64,000 nucleotides of DNA from Prevotellaceae bacterium (GCA_019420585.1 JAHZGX010000027.1:35978-99977), one strand, 5' to 3'. Shown: positions 18,545-25,989, numbered from the stretch's first letter. Program-made: numbers and translations. The notes: generated from the letters alone by a model not told the origin.

Positions 18545-19678
18545 TTATTGTCTGATTAGGATTATCATCTTCAAGGCGAGATCAAAAAAAACCATACGGG
18601 CACTTACGTTCTGAACTATGTCCTTCTGGGCCTGCGACATCTCGTCCATGATGCCTATTACATTCCTTTCGTTGATAAATGGTGCGAAACGTTCGCTGAA
18701 CTCCCTTTCCTCCCGTGTCTCATAAGAAAGCGCGGGCACATGGAAGTTATAAATGAAGTTCTCTCGCAGCAGACGTTGGAAATGCACCAGCATGCGCTTT
18801 TGGCGTTCACGCCCCAAATCTGCAGCCGACAATGCCCAAAGACGCAGTTCCTTCACCTTGCGTCCATAACAGAGACGCATGAGGTTGACAAAATAAGCAT
18901 TGAATTCTCTGTCTTCTCCCTTAGCCTGCACATGCTTGAGAGCCTCGGTGTAATTGCCCTGAACCACGCGTGCCACTTCCTGGGCTTGCGCCGGCGCCAC
19001 CCCTTCACGCTGCATCAGTGCTTCGGCCATATCCCGTTCGTCAAGAGGCGGAAGCGTAATGCGCTGAACACGGCTCTGTATGGTACCCAACACAAAATCC
19101 GGCCTCAGGCTCACCAGTATGAAATGTGTGTACTCGGGAGGTTCTTCAATAAGTTTCAGCAACTTGTTGGCAGGTGCAGCATCCATGCGCTCAGGCAACC
19201 ACTGAAGTACCACCCTCCGTCCGCCCTGACTGGGTTTGAGCGACAAGCATTGCTGCAGACGGTCACTTTCCTGCACATAATGTGTCATCTGCTGGTTCTC
19301 CGCCTTGATGTCGGCAAGCCACATCTCCTCATCAAAGTAAATGCTCTCCTGCAACTGGCTGCGCCACTGGGGCAGATAATCAACCGATGTAGGCTTGTCG
19401 GTACTCTTCGCCTTGCACACCGGGAAGGAGAAGTGCAGGTCGGGATGCACCCAGTCTGCTGTCATACGACAACCGGCACAAGTCTGGCAAGGACCGTTCT
19501 CGTCAGGATACTCACACAACAGGTGACGAGCCAAAGCAAGTGCCATGGGCATGGCACCAGTTCCCTCACGCCCACATATCATGAGCGCATGGGGTACACG
19601 CCCTTCCTGCACCATGCTGAGGATATGCTGCTTAGCCTCTTGCTGGCCTATGACATCAGAATACGTTACTGCGTTCAT
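18545..19678 (-). CDS. holB: DNA polymerase III delta' subunit
   Basis: Clamp-loader subunit of the AAA+ family. The 377-residue product starts with the typical SDVIGQQEAKQHILSMVQEGRVPHALMICG. The P-loop region GREGTGAMPMA lacks the catalytic Lys-Thr/Ser, as expected for delta', which does not bind ATP productively. A zinc module follows (Cys55, Cys64, Cys67, Cys70). The later sensor motif LLKLIEEPPEYTHFIL is also typical. It is first in a leftward cluster with ricT and gldH. Confidence 0.93.
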   Translation of the reverse strand: MNAVTYSDVIGQQEAKQHILSMVQEGRVPHALMICGREGTGAMPMALALARHLLCEYPDENGPCQTCAGCRMTADWVHPDLHFSFPVCKAKSTDKPTSVDYLPQWRSQLQESIYFDEEMWLADIKAENQQMTHYVQESDRLQQCLSLKPSQGGRRVVLQWLPERMDAAPANKLLKLIEEPPEYTHFILVSLRPDFVLGTIQSRVQRITLPPLDERDMAEALMQREGVAPAQAQEVARVVQGNYTEALKHVQAKGEDREFNAYFVNLMRLCYGRKVKELRLWALSAADLGRERQKRMLVHFQRLLRENFIYNFHVPALSYETREEREFSERFAPFINERNVIGIMDEMSQAQKDIVQNVSARMVFFDLALKMIILIRQ

Positions 19679-19713
19679 CCTTGCTCGTTGCTCATGTATG
19701 CTATGCCCCGGCC

Positions 19714-20667
19714 TCAGTAAATCTGGCTGGCTATCTGTGCAATGCTGTCAACCGCACTCACAGTGTAAAAATGCAGGCTGCTCACCCCGTATGCCATAAG
19801 TTGACGACATTGGTTCACTCCCCATTCAATACCCACCTGCTTCACCTCCTGGTCAGTGCGGCACTTGATGGCCTCATGATAAAGTTCCTCAGGCAAGTCA
19901 CAATGGAAGGTCTTGGGCACCATAGTAAGCTGGCTCAACTTTGCCAAAGGCTTGATGCCAGGTATGATGGGGATGTTGATACCTGCTTCACGAGCACGCT
20001 CAACGAAACGGAAATACTTCTCGTTGTCGTAAAAGAGTTGCGTCACAGCATACTCCGCACCTGCCTCAACCTTCATCTTCAAGGCAGTCAAATCCACCTC
20101 CATGTTGGCTGCTTCCTCATGTTTCTCGGGGTAACAGGCCACTCCGAAGTGGAATGGTTCGCCCTTACACTTCATAGCCGTGCCATCCCAAAAATGACCA
20201 TCATTGAACTTGTTGACCTGTGCAATGAGTTCCGTGGCATACACAGGGCCATCACCCGTAGGCTTGAAGGTGCTGTCCTCCTTGGCCTTGTCTCCCCTGA
20301 GTACCAACAGATCACTGATTCCCAAGAACTGCAAATCAATGAGCATGTACTCAAGATCCTCCCTGCAATTGCCGCTGCACACGACATGAGGCACCACGGG
20401 AAGCCCGTAGCGATGCTGTATGGAAGCAGCAATGGCAATGGTACCCGGTCGCCTGCGTACACGCTGACGTTGCACAAGCCCATCCTCCAAATCATGGTAT
20501 ACATACTCACTACGGTGGCTTGTGATGTTGATGTAAAGAGGATTGTACTCCCTCAATTGTTCTATGGTACGGAACAGGTTACCCGTACCACTGCCCTTCA
20601 AGGGTGGCAGCACCTCAAAGGAAAATGCCGTGCCCTGATGGCTGTTTATCATATCCGTTATGCTCAT
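19714..20667 (-). CDS. metF: 5,10-methylenetetrahydrofolate reductase
   Basis: FAD enzyme reducing methylene-THF to methyl-THF for methionine synthesis. The product shows AFSFEVLPPLKG near the N-terminus with the catalytic Glu, VVPHVVCSGNC, DLLVLRGDKA, VACYPEKHEEA and QLFYDNEKYFRFV, all conserved in MetF. I chose the ATG at 20667 (MSITDMINSHQG, 317 residues). The frame is open to 20709, but a promoter-like TGTCTTTG near 20690 lies between the two. 35 bases separate it from holB. Confidence 0.95.
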   Translation of the reverse strand: MSITDMINSHQGTAFSFEVLPPLKGSGTGNLFRTIEQLREYNPLYINITSHRSEYVYHDLEDGLVQRQRVRRRPGTIAIAASIQHRYGLPVVPHVVCSGNCREDLEYMLIDLQFLGISDLLVLRGDKAKEDSTFKPTGDGPVYATELIAQVNKFNDGHFWDGTAMKCKGEPFHFGVACYPEKHEEAANMEVDLTALKMKVEAGAEYAVTQLFYDNEKYFRFVERAREAGINIPIIPGIKPLAKLSQLTMVPKTFHCDLPEELYHEAIKCRTDQEVKQVGIEWGVNQCRQLMAYGVSSLHFYTVSAVDSIAQIASQIY

Positions 20668-20779
20668 TTGGCTGATTCTGTGTGTAGGGCAAAGACATTT
20701 AATGGCCACAATGCCCCTAATTGGGTGTAAAATTACACATATTCCCGTTATTCTGCAAACATTAAATTCCGAAAAGACT

Positions 20780-20787
20780 TATCTTTG
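20780..20787 (+). promoter_or_regulatory. Promoter of the nucleotide-sugar dehydrogenase gene
   Basis: TATCTTTG matches the Bacteroides -7 element 63 bases before the ATG at 20851. No clear -33 TTTG is seen. Confidence 0.5.
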
Positions 20788-20850
20788 CAGTAGGCGTGCC
20801 AGCAGGATGCTACTGGCGGAAAAGCGCGGGAAAGAAAAAAGACAACACAC

Positions 20851-22206
20851 ATGAGAGACTATAAAGAATTGAGAATTGCCGTAGCAGGTACGGGATATGT
20901 AGGTCTGTCCATAGCCACATTGCTCAGCCAACACCACAGGGTGACCGCCGTGGATGTCCTGCCGGAGAAAGTGGAGCAGATCAACCGTCGGGTGTCACCC
21001 ATCAAAGACGAATATATAGAACGGTTCTTCAAGGAAAAGACACTTGACCTGACCGCCACCACCGATGGACGCAAGGCTTACGCAGAAGCCGACATCATAA
21101 TCATTGCCGTACCTACCAACTACGACCCAGAGCATAACTTCTTCGACACGCACCACATTGAGGACGTGATAGACCTCATCCTGAAGGTGAACCCCGAAGC
21201 CATGATGGTAATCAAGAGCACCATACCCGTAGGGTACTGCCGCAATCTGTACATCAGATATGCCGCACGCCATGCCAGGGAGTGTCGGCTGCAGGGCAAA
21301 TGTTTCCGGCTGCTTTTCTCGCCAGAATTCCTTCGGGAGAGCAAGGCTCTGTATGACAACCTCCACCCCAGCCGCATCATCGTGGGCTACCCCAAGCCTG
21401 CAACAGGCACAGGAAAAGCCGAAGAGGAGGAAAACCGTGCCATACAGGCCATTGCTGACCCTGATGCGGAAAGCCTGGCACAAACCTTCGCCCGCCTGCT
21501 GCAAGAGGGAGCAGAGAAAGATAATATTGACACGCTCTTCATGGGCCTCAAAGAGGCAGAGGCAGTAAAACTCTTTGCCAACACATACCTGGCGCTGCGC
21601 GTGAGTTATTTCAACGAACTGGACACGTATGCAGAAATTAAAGGACTGGACTCACAGGCCATCATACGCGGTGTGGGACTCGACCCTCGCATCGGCCAAC
21701 ATTACAACAACCCCTCGTTCGGCTACGGTGGATACTGCCTGCCGAAAGACACCAAGCAATTGCTGGCAAACTATGAGGACGTACCGCAGAACATGATGAC
21801 AGCCATTGTGGAGAGCAACCGCACACGCAAGGACTACATTGCCGATGCCGTGTTGAAGCGTGCAGGGTGGTATGCCTACAGCCGGCAAAACCAATACGGA
21901 AACGGAACTGCAGAGCAACGTATGCCCACCATTGGAGTATACCGACTTACCATGAAGACGGGCAGTGACAACTTCCGCCAGTCGGCCATACAGGGCATCA
22001 TGAAACGCATAAAGGCAAAGGGAGCACAGGTCATCATCTACGAACCTACACTGCAAGACGGTTCCACCTTCTTCGGAAGCATGGTGGTCAATGACCTGGA
22101 ACTGTTCAAGCAGCAGTCACAGGCCATCATTGCCAACCGATACGATGCGGTACTGGACGATGTGAAGGAAAAAGTGTACACTCGCGACATTTTCCGCAGA
22201 GACTAG
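20851..22206 (+). CDS. ugd: UDP-glucose 6-dehydrogenase-type nucleotide-sugar dehydrogenase
   Basis: NAD-dependent four-electron oxidation of a UDP-sugar (most likely UDP-glucose to UDP-glucuronate) for surface polysaccharide. The 451-residue protein has the Rossmann motif AGTGYVG at 12-18, the IIIIAVPTNYDPE stretch, VIKSTIPVGY, and the catalytic Cys296 in GYGGYCLPKDTKQL. About 40 residues longer than the short UGD form, with a charged insert around residues 190-210. The exact sugar cannot be read from sequence. It converges with the beta-propeller gene fragment at 22252. Confidence 0.88.
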   Translation: MRDYKELRIAVAGTGYVGLSIATLLSQHHRVTAVDVLPEKVEQINRRVSPIKDEYIERFFKEKTLDLTATTDGRKAYAEADIIIIAVPTNYDPEHNFFDTHHIEDVIDLILKVNPEAMMVIKSTIPVGYCRNLYIRYAARHARECRLQGKCFRLLFSPEFLRESKALYDNLHPSRIIVGYPKPATGTGKAEEEENRAIQAIADPDAESLAQTFARLLQEGAEKDNIDTLFMGLKEAEAVKLFANTYLALRVSYFNELDTYAEIKGLDSQAIIRGVGLDPRIGQHYNNPSFGYGGYCLPKDTKQLLANYEDVPQNMMTAIVESNRTRKDYIADAVLKRAGWYAYSRQNQYGNGTAEQRMPTIGVYRLTMKTGSDNFRQSAIQGIMKRIKAKGAQVIIYEPTLQDGSTFFGSMVVNDLELFKQQSQAIIANRYDAVLDDVKEKVYTRDIFRRD

Positions 22207-22251
22207 CCAAGGGCACTCTGCATGGAATCCAATTCCACATTCAGGGAGCAA

Positions 22252-22698
22252 CTACTCCTCATCGCTCACACGGAATTTCACAAACATGGGCTGTGGCGCC
22301 TCTTCTGCCTGGTACGCCTTCACCCAGTCCTTCATAAACGAGTCGGCAGACACCAATTCCGGGTACAGTATGCCATAGAAGCAATCCTCATCGCCTCCCA
22401 CGACCTGCAATCCGTCATCCTCATGCATGAGACCCGAGAGTGCCTTTCCCGTCTCCTTGTCTCCAAACACCCAGTGGAGTTCCTGCTCCGGACCTTCGAC
22501 ATTTGCAAATACCCAGCGGCCCGTCTCACAGGCATCAAAAATACACTTGAACCAGTTGCTTTCATCGTTGACTCTTACCAACTCTCTGAAAGTCTTCGGC
22601 TTCTTCTCGTCCGGCAAGGGATTGGAGAACTTGAAAGTCAAGGCTTTTGACAATCCACCATCCTGATAGGTATCAATGAAGAAATCACCATAATCAGA
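22252..22698 (-). pseudogene. 6-bladed beta-propeller lipoprotein, C-terminal fragment (cut by prophage)
   Basis: About 145 codons in the coding style of a propeller protein, running from ISDYGDFFIDTYQDGG to the end FVKFRVSDEE. Upstream the frame runs into AT-rich prophage end sequence and has no credible start. It rejoins in frame with the N-terminal fragment at 61796-62435 across the shared CAGA (TCTG on this strand), giving QLRVISDYGDFF and a predicted 360-residue protein, a normal length for the family. No promoter of its own is seen, so it is probably not expressed. Confidence 0.85.
22695..22698. repeat. Left target-site duplication (CAGA)
   Basis: CAGA directly left of the prophage end recurs at 61796-61799 directly right of the other end. 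Collapsing the two copies restores the propeller reading frame. If the true duplication is 5 bases, as in Mu, it has one mismatch (TCAGA against ACAGA). Confidence 0.7.
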
Positions 22699-22708
22699 TA
22701 TGGGGGAT

Positions 22709-22827
22709 AAAACGAAATGTGAAAAAATGGAGGTGGGTGAGATTTGCTTGTAAGTTGCTATAAATAAGTGTTGTAAAGGGGATTTTGAGGGGAAAAATGG
22801 ATGTGCAAATTCAAAAACGAAATGTAA
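22709..22827 (+). repeat. Left-end transposase binding motifs (two copies)
   Basis: AAAACGAAATGTGA at 22709-22722 and AAAACGAAATGTAA at 22814-22827, same orientation. The right end has the motif inverted at 61749-61762 and 61772-61785. Role as MuA-type end sites is inferred from position and symmetry. Confidence 0.7.
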
Positions 22828-22895
22828 CATTTGGTTAACATTGATGTTACATTCCAGGGGCGTTTGAACGGTGTTTGAACGGGAAAATGTAACAT
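22822..22895. repeat. Repeated near-palindromes and tandem repeat in the left end
   Basis: ATGTAACAT occurs at 22822-22830 and 22887-22895 and as ATGTTACAT at 22844-22852. GTTTGAACGG is repeated in tandem with period 11 at 22862-22871 and 22873-22882. These look like protein-binding sites; the binding protein is not known. Confidence 0.5.
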
Positions 22896-22919
22896 GGCGG
22901 CAAAAAGGCCGCCTTTTTT
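22896..22919 (+). terminator. Rho-independent terminator at the left end
   Basis: Perfect 6-bp stem GGCGGC/GCCGCC with a 6-base loop followed by six T on the plus strand. It would stop rightward transcription entering from the host side. Confidence 0.8.
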
Positions 22920-23041
22920 GTTTCCTGGGGGGTGGGATAAGTGCATGGTGCCTGGGAATGAGGGGGCTTGAGGAGGGTGGGATGAGTGGTGGCTTCTGTT
23001 TTTTTTGCATGCGTATTTTATTCCAAATGATTATTATTTAG

Positions 23042-23049
23042 TATATTTG
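23042..23049 (+). promoter_or_regulatory. Promoter of the small left-end gene
   Basis: TATATTTG matches the -7 consensus 19 bases before the ATG at 23069; the leader would be very short. Confidence 0.5.
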
Positions 23050-23068
23050 CAGCAAAATTGAATGGAAT

Positions 23069-23308
23069 ATGGCAAAGGTGATACATGTGCATCTGATGCG
23101 CGGGATAGAGGGGACGAAACGGAAGGACTGGTACTTCAGCAGCATTTCTGCGGTGTATACGGTGTTTACTCCGGAACAGGTGGGTGCGACGCGCAATTAC
23201 CTGCTTCATGCAGGGCTGTCTGGAGGCGGCACGATTATGACGAAAACGGCTATAATCAAGCAATCTACGCTCATTTCCGGCGGCGGAGGCAAGGAGTATA
23301 AGGACTGA
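23069..23308 (+). CDS. Small conserved hypothetical protein
   Basis: 79 residues, soluble, starting MAKVIHVHLMRGIEGTKRKD. The pattern of a basic start, a YFSSISAVYTVFTPEQVG core and a Thr/Lys/Gly-rich end resembles small proteins often found in Bacteroidales mobile elements and chromosomes, but I do not know a function. It has its own promoter (23042) and terminator (23362), so it is a one-gene unit that could be expressed during lysogeny, outside repressor control. Confidence 0.7.
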   Translation: MAKVIHVHLMRGIEGTKRKDWYFSSISAVYTVFTPEQVGATRNYLLHAGLSGGGTIMTKTAIIKQSTLISGGGGKEYKD

Positions 23309-23361
23309 CGGATTGAGGCCGGGAACGGCCGATTTTACGGTGTCCTGGCAGAAGACGGTGC

Positions 23362-23390
23362 GGGGAGGCGTTCAACCTCCCCATTTTTTG
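23362..23390 (+). terminator. Terminator after the small left-end gene
   Basis: GGGGAGG and CCTCCCC form a 7-bp stem with a 7-base loop, followed by ATTTTTTG on the plus strand. Confidence 0.8.
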
Positions 23391-23403
23391 TGCAAAAAAC
23401 AGG

Positions 23404-23439
23404 TTAGGTGGACACTTAGGTGGACACTTAGGTGGACAA
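23404..23439. repeat. Three tandem 12-bp repeats
   Basis: TTAGGTGGACAC is repeated three times head to tail (the third ends AA). It lies in the non-coding stretch 23309-23629 between the terminator and the repressor gene. Function unknown; an iteron or regulator site is possible. Confidence 0.75.
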
Positions 23440-23510
23440 ATTTAACACTTTTAGAACAGGATTCGAGGGGCACTATGACCCAAAATGCCCCCAAAAATGG
23501 CTGTTTTTGG

Positions 23511-23571
23511 CGTTTTCAAGGGGCGAAATGCACGTAAAATGACGTTTTCGAGGGGCGGAATTCACGTCAAA
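23511..23571. repeat. Pair of 29-bp direct repeats, period 32
   Basis: Copies start at 23511 and 23543 and match at about 25 of 29 positions, beginning CGTTTTC-AGGGGCG. A third partial copy, TTCGAGGGGC, lies at about 23462. The spacing of three helical turns suggests binding on one face of the DNA. Their place about 0.8 kb from the left end resembles that of the transposition enhancer of Mu. Confidence 0.6.
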
Positions 23572-23616
23572 GTTCCATAAATCACGCATTTGTGCAAAAA
23601 CACCCTCCCTCCCGGA

Positions 23617-23630
23617 ACACATTTCGTTTT
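23617..23630 (-). repeat. Internal copy of the end motif
   Basis: ACACATTTCGTTTT is the reverse complement of the left-end motif with one change (TCACATTTCGTTTT expected). It lies at the 3' end of the repressor gene, about 0.92 kb from the left end. Confidence 0.5.
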
Positions 23631-24283
23631 TATTCCAAGCGAATTATGCCAATGACGAGGGCAACAGCGTATATTTCAGAGTAAGGCAATTCAAACGGGT
23701 CGTATTCCTTGTTGTCGGAAACGATGAGCATATGTTGGTTATCGCCTCCAGGCTTGACGCGCTTGATGATTGCCCCTTGTTTCGTATCAAGGATGTAAGG
23801 CTTGTTCCACTGAAAGAACATGTTGTCCAAAGGGATTCTCTGGCAGGCGACAATGTCTCCGGACTTGTACGTGGGAAGCATGCTGTCTCCTTTTACAGGT
23901 ATAAGGAAATCTGCCCCCTTGAAGGCAGGGATTATATAGCGCTCGCACTCATATTCGAGAATAGGCTGTTCGCCTGTCATTGCTCCTGCCATTGCGCTTA
24001 GCGGTATGAGTGGGATGCCTTCATTTGGGGATTCTGTATGATGCGCAACTTCTTGCGGGCCGCTCACCATTTCGCCCTTACCTGTCAAAAGCCATTCCGC
24101 AGACAACTGAGGATAAAAGGTTAAAATCTTAACCAACATGTCACTTCCTGGTTGAGAAGTTTTGTTTTTACCCTTAAAATTGCTGGCTTCAATACCCGTG
24201 GTATTATAGAAATCAATCTTTTTAATGCCACTCCTATCCAAAAAAGCCATAATACGTTCTTTTATGGTTAAAGTTTTATCCAT
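23630..24283 (-). CDS. LexA/cI-like phage repressor (HTH plus S24 peptidase domain)
   Basis: Master repressor candidate of 217 residues. The N-terminal 65 residues form a helix-turn-helix region (IKKIDFYNTTGIEASNFKG). The C-terminal half is an S24 self-cleavage domain with Ser134 in VKGDSMLPTY and Lys174 in IIKRVK. An Ala99-Gly100 bond in LSAMAGAMTG, 34 residues before the Ser, fits a RecA-stimulated cleavage site, so SOS induction is plausible. Mu itself uses a different, non-cleavable repressor, so this is a swapped module. It is transcribed leftward from the switch at 24312-24354, with a leader of about 57 bases. Confidence 0.88.
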   Translation of the reverse strand: MDKTLTIKERIMAFLDRSGIKKIDFYNTTGIEASNFKGKNKTSQPGSDMLVKILTFYPQLSAEWLLTGKGEMVSGPQEVAHHTESPNEGIPLIPLSAMAGAMTGEQPILEYECERYIIPAFKGADFLIPVKGDSMLPTYKSGDIVACQRIPLDNMFFQWNKPYILDTKQGAIIKRVKPGGDNQHMLIVSDNKEYDPFELPYSEIYAVALVIGIIRLE

Positions 24284-24311
24284 TTTATTTCGTGGGTTAA
24301 AATTCTATCCC

Positions 24312-24354
24312 TATCTTTGCAGCGTGTTCCAATTAGGAACGGCGTACAAAGATA
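24312..24354. promoter_or_regulatory. Lysogeny switch: overlapping face-to-face promoters with an operator
   Basis: TATCTTTG on the plus strand (24312-24319) faces TATCTTTG on the minus strand (24354-24347). Both match the Bacteroides -7 element. Their predicted starts fall at opposite ends of the inverted repeat GTTCC-AATTA-GGAAC (24326-24340). The plus promoter would read the early genes, the minus one the repressor; each must cross the other. Confidence 0.7.
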
Positions 24355-24388
24355 CGAAGAAAGGACGAACGGCTAAAAATAATAAGGT

Positions 24389-24598
24389 ATGAAAAGGAAA
24401 GAAGCACGCAGGCACACGTGGGAGGTGGAACTGACCGCCACTGACGGCCGTCACTGCCATTGGAACCTGTTGGACAGGACGCTGCACAAGGTGAAGGATA
24501 TAATAAACGGTTACGTGGAGTGCTGCCCCTACGACTGCAGGTGGGTGATACGGGGTGCAGGCCTGGAAATCCACGGGAGGACGGCACACCTGTCATGA
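24389..24598 (+). CDS. Small early protein, hypothetical
   Basis: 69 residues beginning with a basic stretch (MKRKEARRHTWEVELTATDG) and containing two Cys and three His in the middle. No family recognised. It is the first rightward gene after the early promoter, about 63 bases from the predicted transcript start, the position where Mu encodes the small regulator Ner. It shows no clear helix-turn-helix, so that role is not claimed. Confidence 0.6.
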   Translation: MKRKEARRHTWEVELTATDGRHCHWNLLDRTLHKVKDIINGYVECCPYDCRWVIRGAGLEIHGRTAHLS

Positions 24599-24619
24599 CA
24601 GTCCGGCAAAGACGGACAG

Positions 24620-24700
24620 GGGCGGTTAGTTCAGTTGGTAGAACAAACGGCGGTAACCAATCCGACTGTATGGTCTGCGGTTCGAGTCCGCAACCGCCCA
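24620..24700 (+). tRNA. tRNA-like sequence with aberrant anticodon arm
   Basis: The acceptor stem GGGCGGT/ACCGCCC is perfect (7 bp), the D-arm GTTC-AGTTGGTA-GAAC is good, and the T-arm TGCGG-TTCGAGT-CCGCA is perfect with discriminator A. CCA is not encoded, as usual in Bacteroidota. The part between D- and T-arms is 31 bases and does not fold into a normal 5-bp anticodon stem: only CGG/CCG pairs, with two mismatches, which would place AAC (Val) in the loop. At 81 bases it is too long for a class I tRNA. It may be degenerate, or a tRNA mimic. It lies between two small early genes. Confidence 0.5.
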
Positions 24701-24729
24701 CAGGAGAAACCATTAAAACAGATAAGGTT

Positions 24730-24918
24730 ATGAGAAAGAGAATCGTATTGAGTTATGGCTGCGTGGGCAGGATAGCCAAGTTGATGGGCTGCACGCAGAA
24801 GATGGTGAGCCTGTCCGTGAACTTCAGGAAGGACAGCGCGCTCGCCCGCAAGATACGGCACGTGGCCGTGGAGCAGTTCGGTGGCGTGGAGATAGGGGAA
24901 GAGGGAGGCCGGATATGA
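24730..24918 (+). CDS. Small early protein with helix-turn-helix character
   Basis: 62 residues, basic. The stretch VGRIAKLMGCTQKMVSLSVN reads like a helix-turn-helix (a short helix with Ala-Lys-Leu-Met, a Gly-Cys turn, then a recognition helix with Gln-Lys), so DNA binding is plausible but not proven. The ATG at 24730 follows the tRNA-like element by 29 bases. Its stop overlaps the next start (ATGA). Confidence 0.65.
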   Translation: MRKRIVLSYGCVGRIAKLMGCTQKMVSLSVNFRKDSALARKIRHVAVEQFGGVEIGEEGGRI

Positions 24919-25094
24919 AGGCGGCGGCAAGGGCAGCGCTCATGGCGCTGATGGTACTGGTGTACCTGTGGTTCGTGCTGAGCCTGGCATGGAGCCCCGG
25001 CGAGATGTCCACGGCGGAGAAGGCCGCGGGCGTGGCGTACGCCCTGCTGATGGTGCCGGCGTACGAGGGGCTGAAGAGGATTCTGGGACTGTAA
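24915..25094 (+). CDS. Small two-helix membrane protein
   Basis: 59 residues, overlapping the preceding gene by 4 bases. Two hydrophobic segments, about residues 7-26 (ALMALMVLVYLWFVLSLAW) and 36-52, flank a short polar loop, with a basic end. No family recognised; such small early membrane proteins in phages often act on the host or against superinfection, but here that is speculation. Confidence 0.65.
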   Translation: MKAAARAALMALMVLVYLWFVLSLAWSPGEMSTAEKAAGVAYALLMVPAYEGLKRILGL

Positions 25095-25098
25095 TCAG

Positions 25099-25509
25099 AT
25101 GGAGGAGAAGGAGATGAGAAAGAATCCGTCCCGTTGGGAATATGTGTATGCCGTCACGAGGATCCACGACGAAATAACGGAGCACGTAAAAGCCATCCAT
25201 GCGTTGGAGGCTGAACTTGGCCGGCTTGGCTCGGATGACCTCTGTGATGACACAGGAATATATGATACTATTCCCACGCAAAGTCTGTGGAGAAGTCTTG
25301 AACGGATTGAAAAGTGTCCGTCAGGTTACGATGGAAGTGGTTTGTCATTTGACGAAGACCCCTGCCATGTGGTGCTAGACCTTGTGGTAGAGAAACTGTT
25401 GCGTACACCCAAATGGCCACTCCAACTGCGGGGGTGTTCCATCCACTCACAGGGTAAGTCCGTTCGGTTTTGTATTTCAGGTGAAGTTGACGGAAATACT
25501 TCCTGGTGA
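25099..25509 (+). CDS. Hypothetical early protein
   Basis: 136 codons starting MEEKEMRKNPSRWEYVYAVT. The first 60 residues look like a real amphipathic helical protein (ITEHVKAIHALEAELGRLG). From about codon 57 onward the frame is antisense to the gene at 25268-25570, and its coding character weakens. It may be a full gene overlapping an antisense gene or a real gene whose 3' end is uncertain. Base composition is less GC-rich than in the transposase operon. Confidence 0.5.
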   Translation: MEEKEMRKNPSRWEYVYAVTRIHDEITEHVKAIHALEAELGRLGSDDLCDDTGIYDTIPTQSLWRSLERIEKCPSGYDGSGLSFDEDPCHVVLDLVVEKLLRTPKWPLQLRGCSIHSQGKSVRFCISGEVDGNTSW

Positions 25510-25570
25510 ACTCGCGTATGGCATCCGCCTCCTGTTCGTCACAGGCAATGTTTATAAGGAGTCTTGGCAT
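25268..25570 (-). CDS. Hypothetical antisense gene
   Basis: 100 codons from the ATG at 25570 (MPRLLINIACDEQEADAIRE). The N-terminal half is protein-like and resembles the neighbouring minus gene at 25756-26085 in style (an Asp/Glu-Ala-Asp start, then a VGVAIWVYATVSL-like strand against PGLVLGVASA). No good promoter is seen. It overlaps the plus-strand frame 25099-25509 by about 240 bases. Function unknown. Confidence 0.45.
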   Translation of the reverse strand: MPRLLINIACDEQEADAIREFTRKYFRQLHLKYKTERTYPVSGWNTPAVGVAIWVYATVSLPQGLAPHGRGLRQMTNHFHRNLTDTFQSVQDFSTDFAWE

Positions 25571-25620
25571 AATTGACAACATTTAGAATGAGTTGCAAGG
25601 AAATCAAAAAACGTGGAATC

Positions 25621-25989
25621 ATGAAGGAACCGAGAATTATCAAAGAGGAAGACATGGTGAAGGGTGTCATCTACTGGAATTGGCCTGACGGCACCCTCCG
25701 AGAGACGGCTTATCAGGATTATGTGGCGCGTGACATAAATCCGCTGCGCCTGTTCCTAATACGTGTCCGCTTCATCTGGAACCGGACGGTAATACTCCTT
25801 GCCCATTTCAATTCCATACAGGTTCGCAAGCGCCTGACAGGCGGAGGCGACGCCAAGTACCAGGCCTGGTTTGAGCATGACCGTGAAGTCGGCGGCAAGG
25901 TGGTAGACGGTGAATCCCGGGGTTTCCGACTGCGCCGTCCCATTCCTGAAATCGACTTCGGCCCCGAAGGCGGCGGCAAACGACCTTAG
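25621..25989 (+). CDS. Hypothetical early protein, 3' end uncertain
   Basis: 122 codons from the ATG at 25621 (MKEPRIIKEEDMVKGVIYWN); an ATG at 25588 is also possible. The first 45 codons have a plausible coding pattern. The remainder is exactly antisense to the better supported gene at 25756-26085, and the translation there is rich in Arg/Pro/Gly as expected of a shadow frame. Treat the C-terminal half as doubtful. Confidence 0.3.
   Translation: MKEPRIIKEEDMVKGVIYWNWPDGTLRETAYQDYVARDINPLRLFLIRVRFIWNRTVILLAHFNSIQVRKRLTGGGDAKYQAWFEHDREVGGKVVDGESRGFRLRRPIPEIDFGPEGGGKRP

Noticed and set aside
23404..23439. CRISPR-like tandem repeats
   Set aside because: Only three 12-bp units without spacers and no cas genes nearby.
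23313..23537. 74-codon plus-strand frame over the tandem repeats
   Set aside because: Repeats translate to RWTLRWTLRWT, it crosses a terminator hairpin, and no start context is seen.
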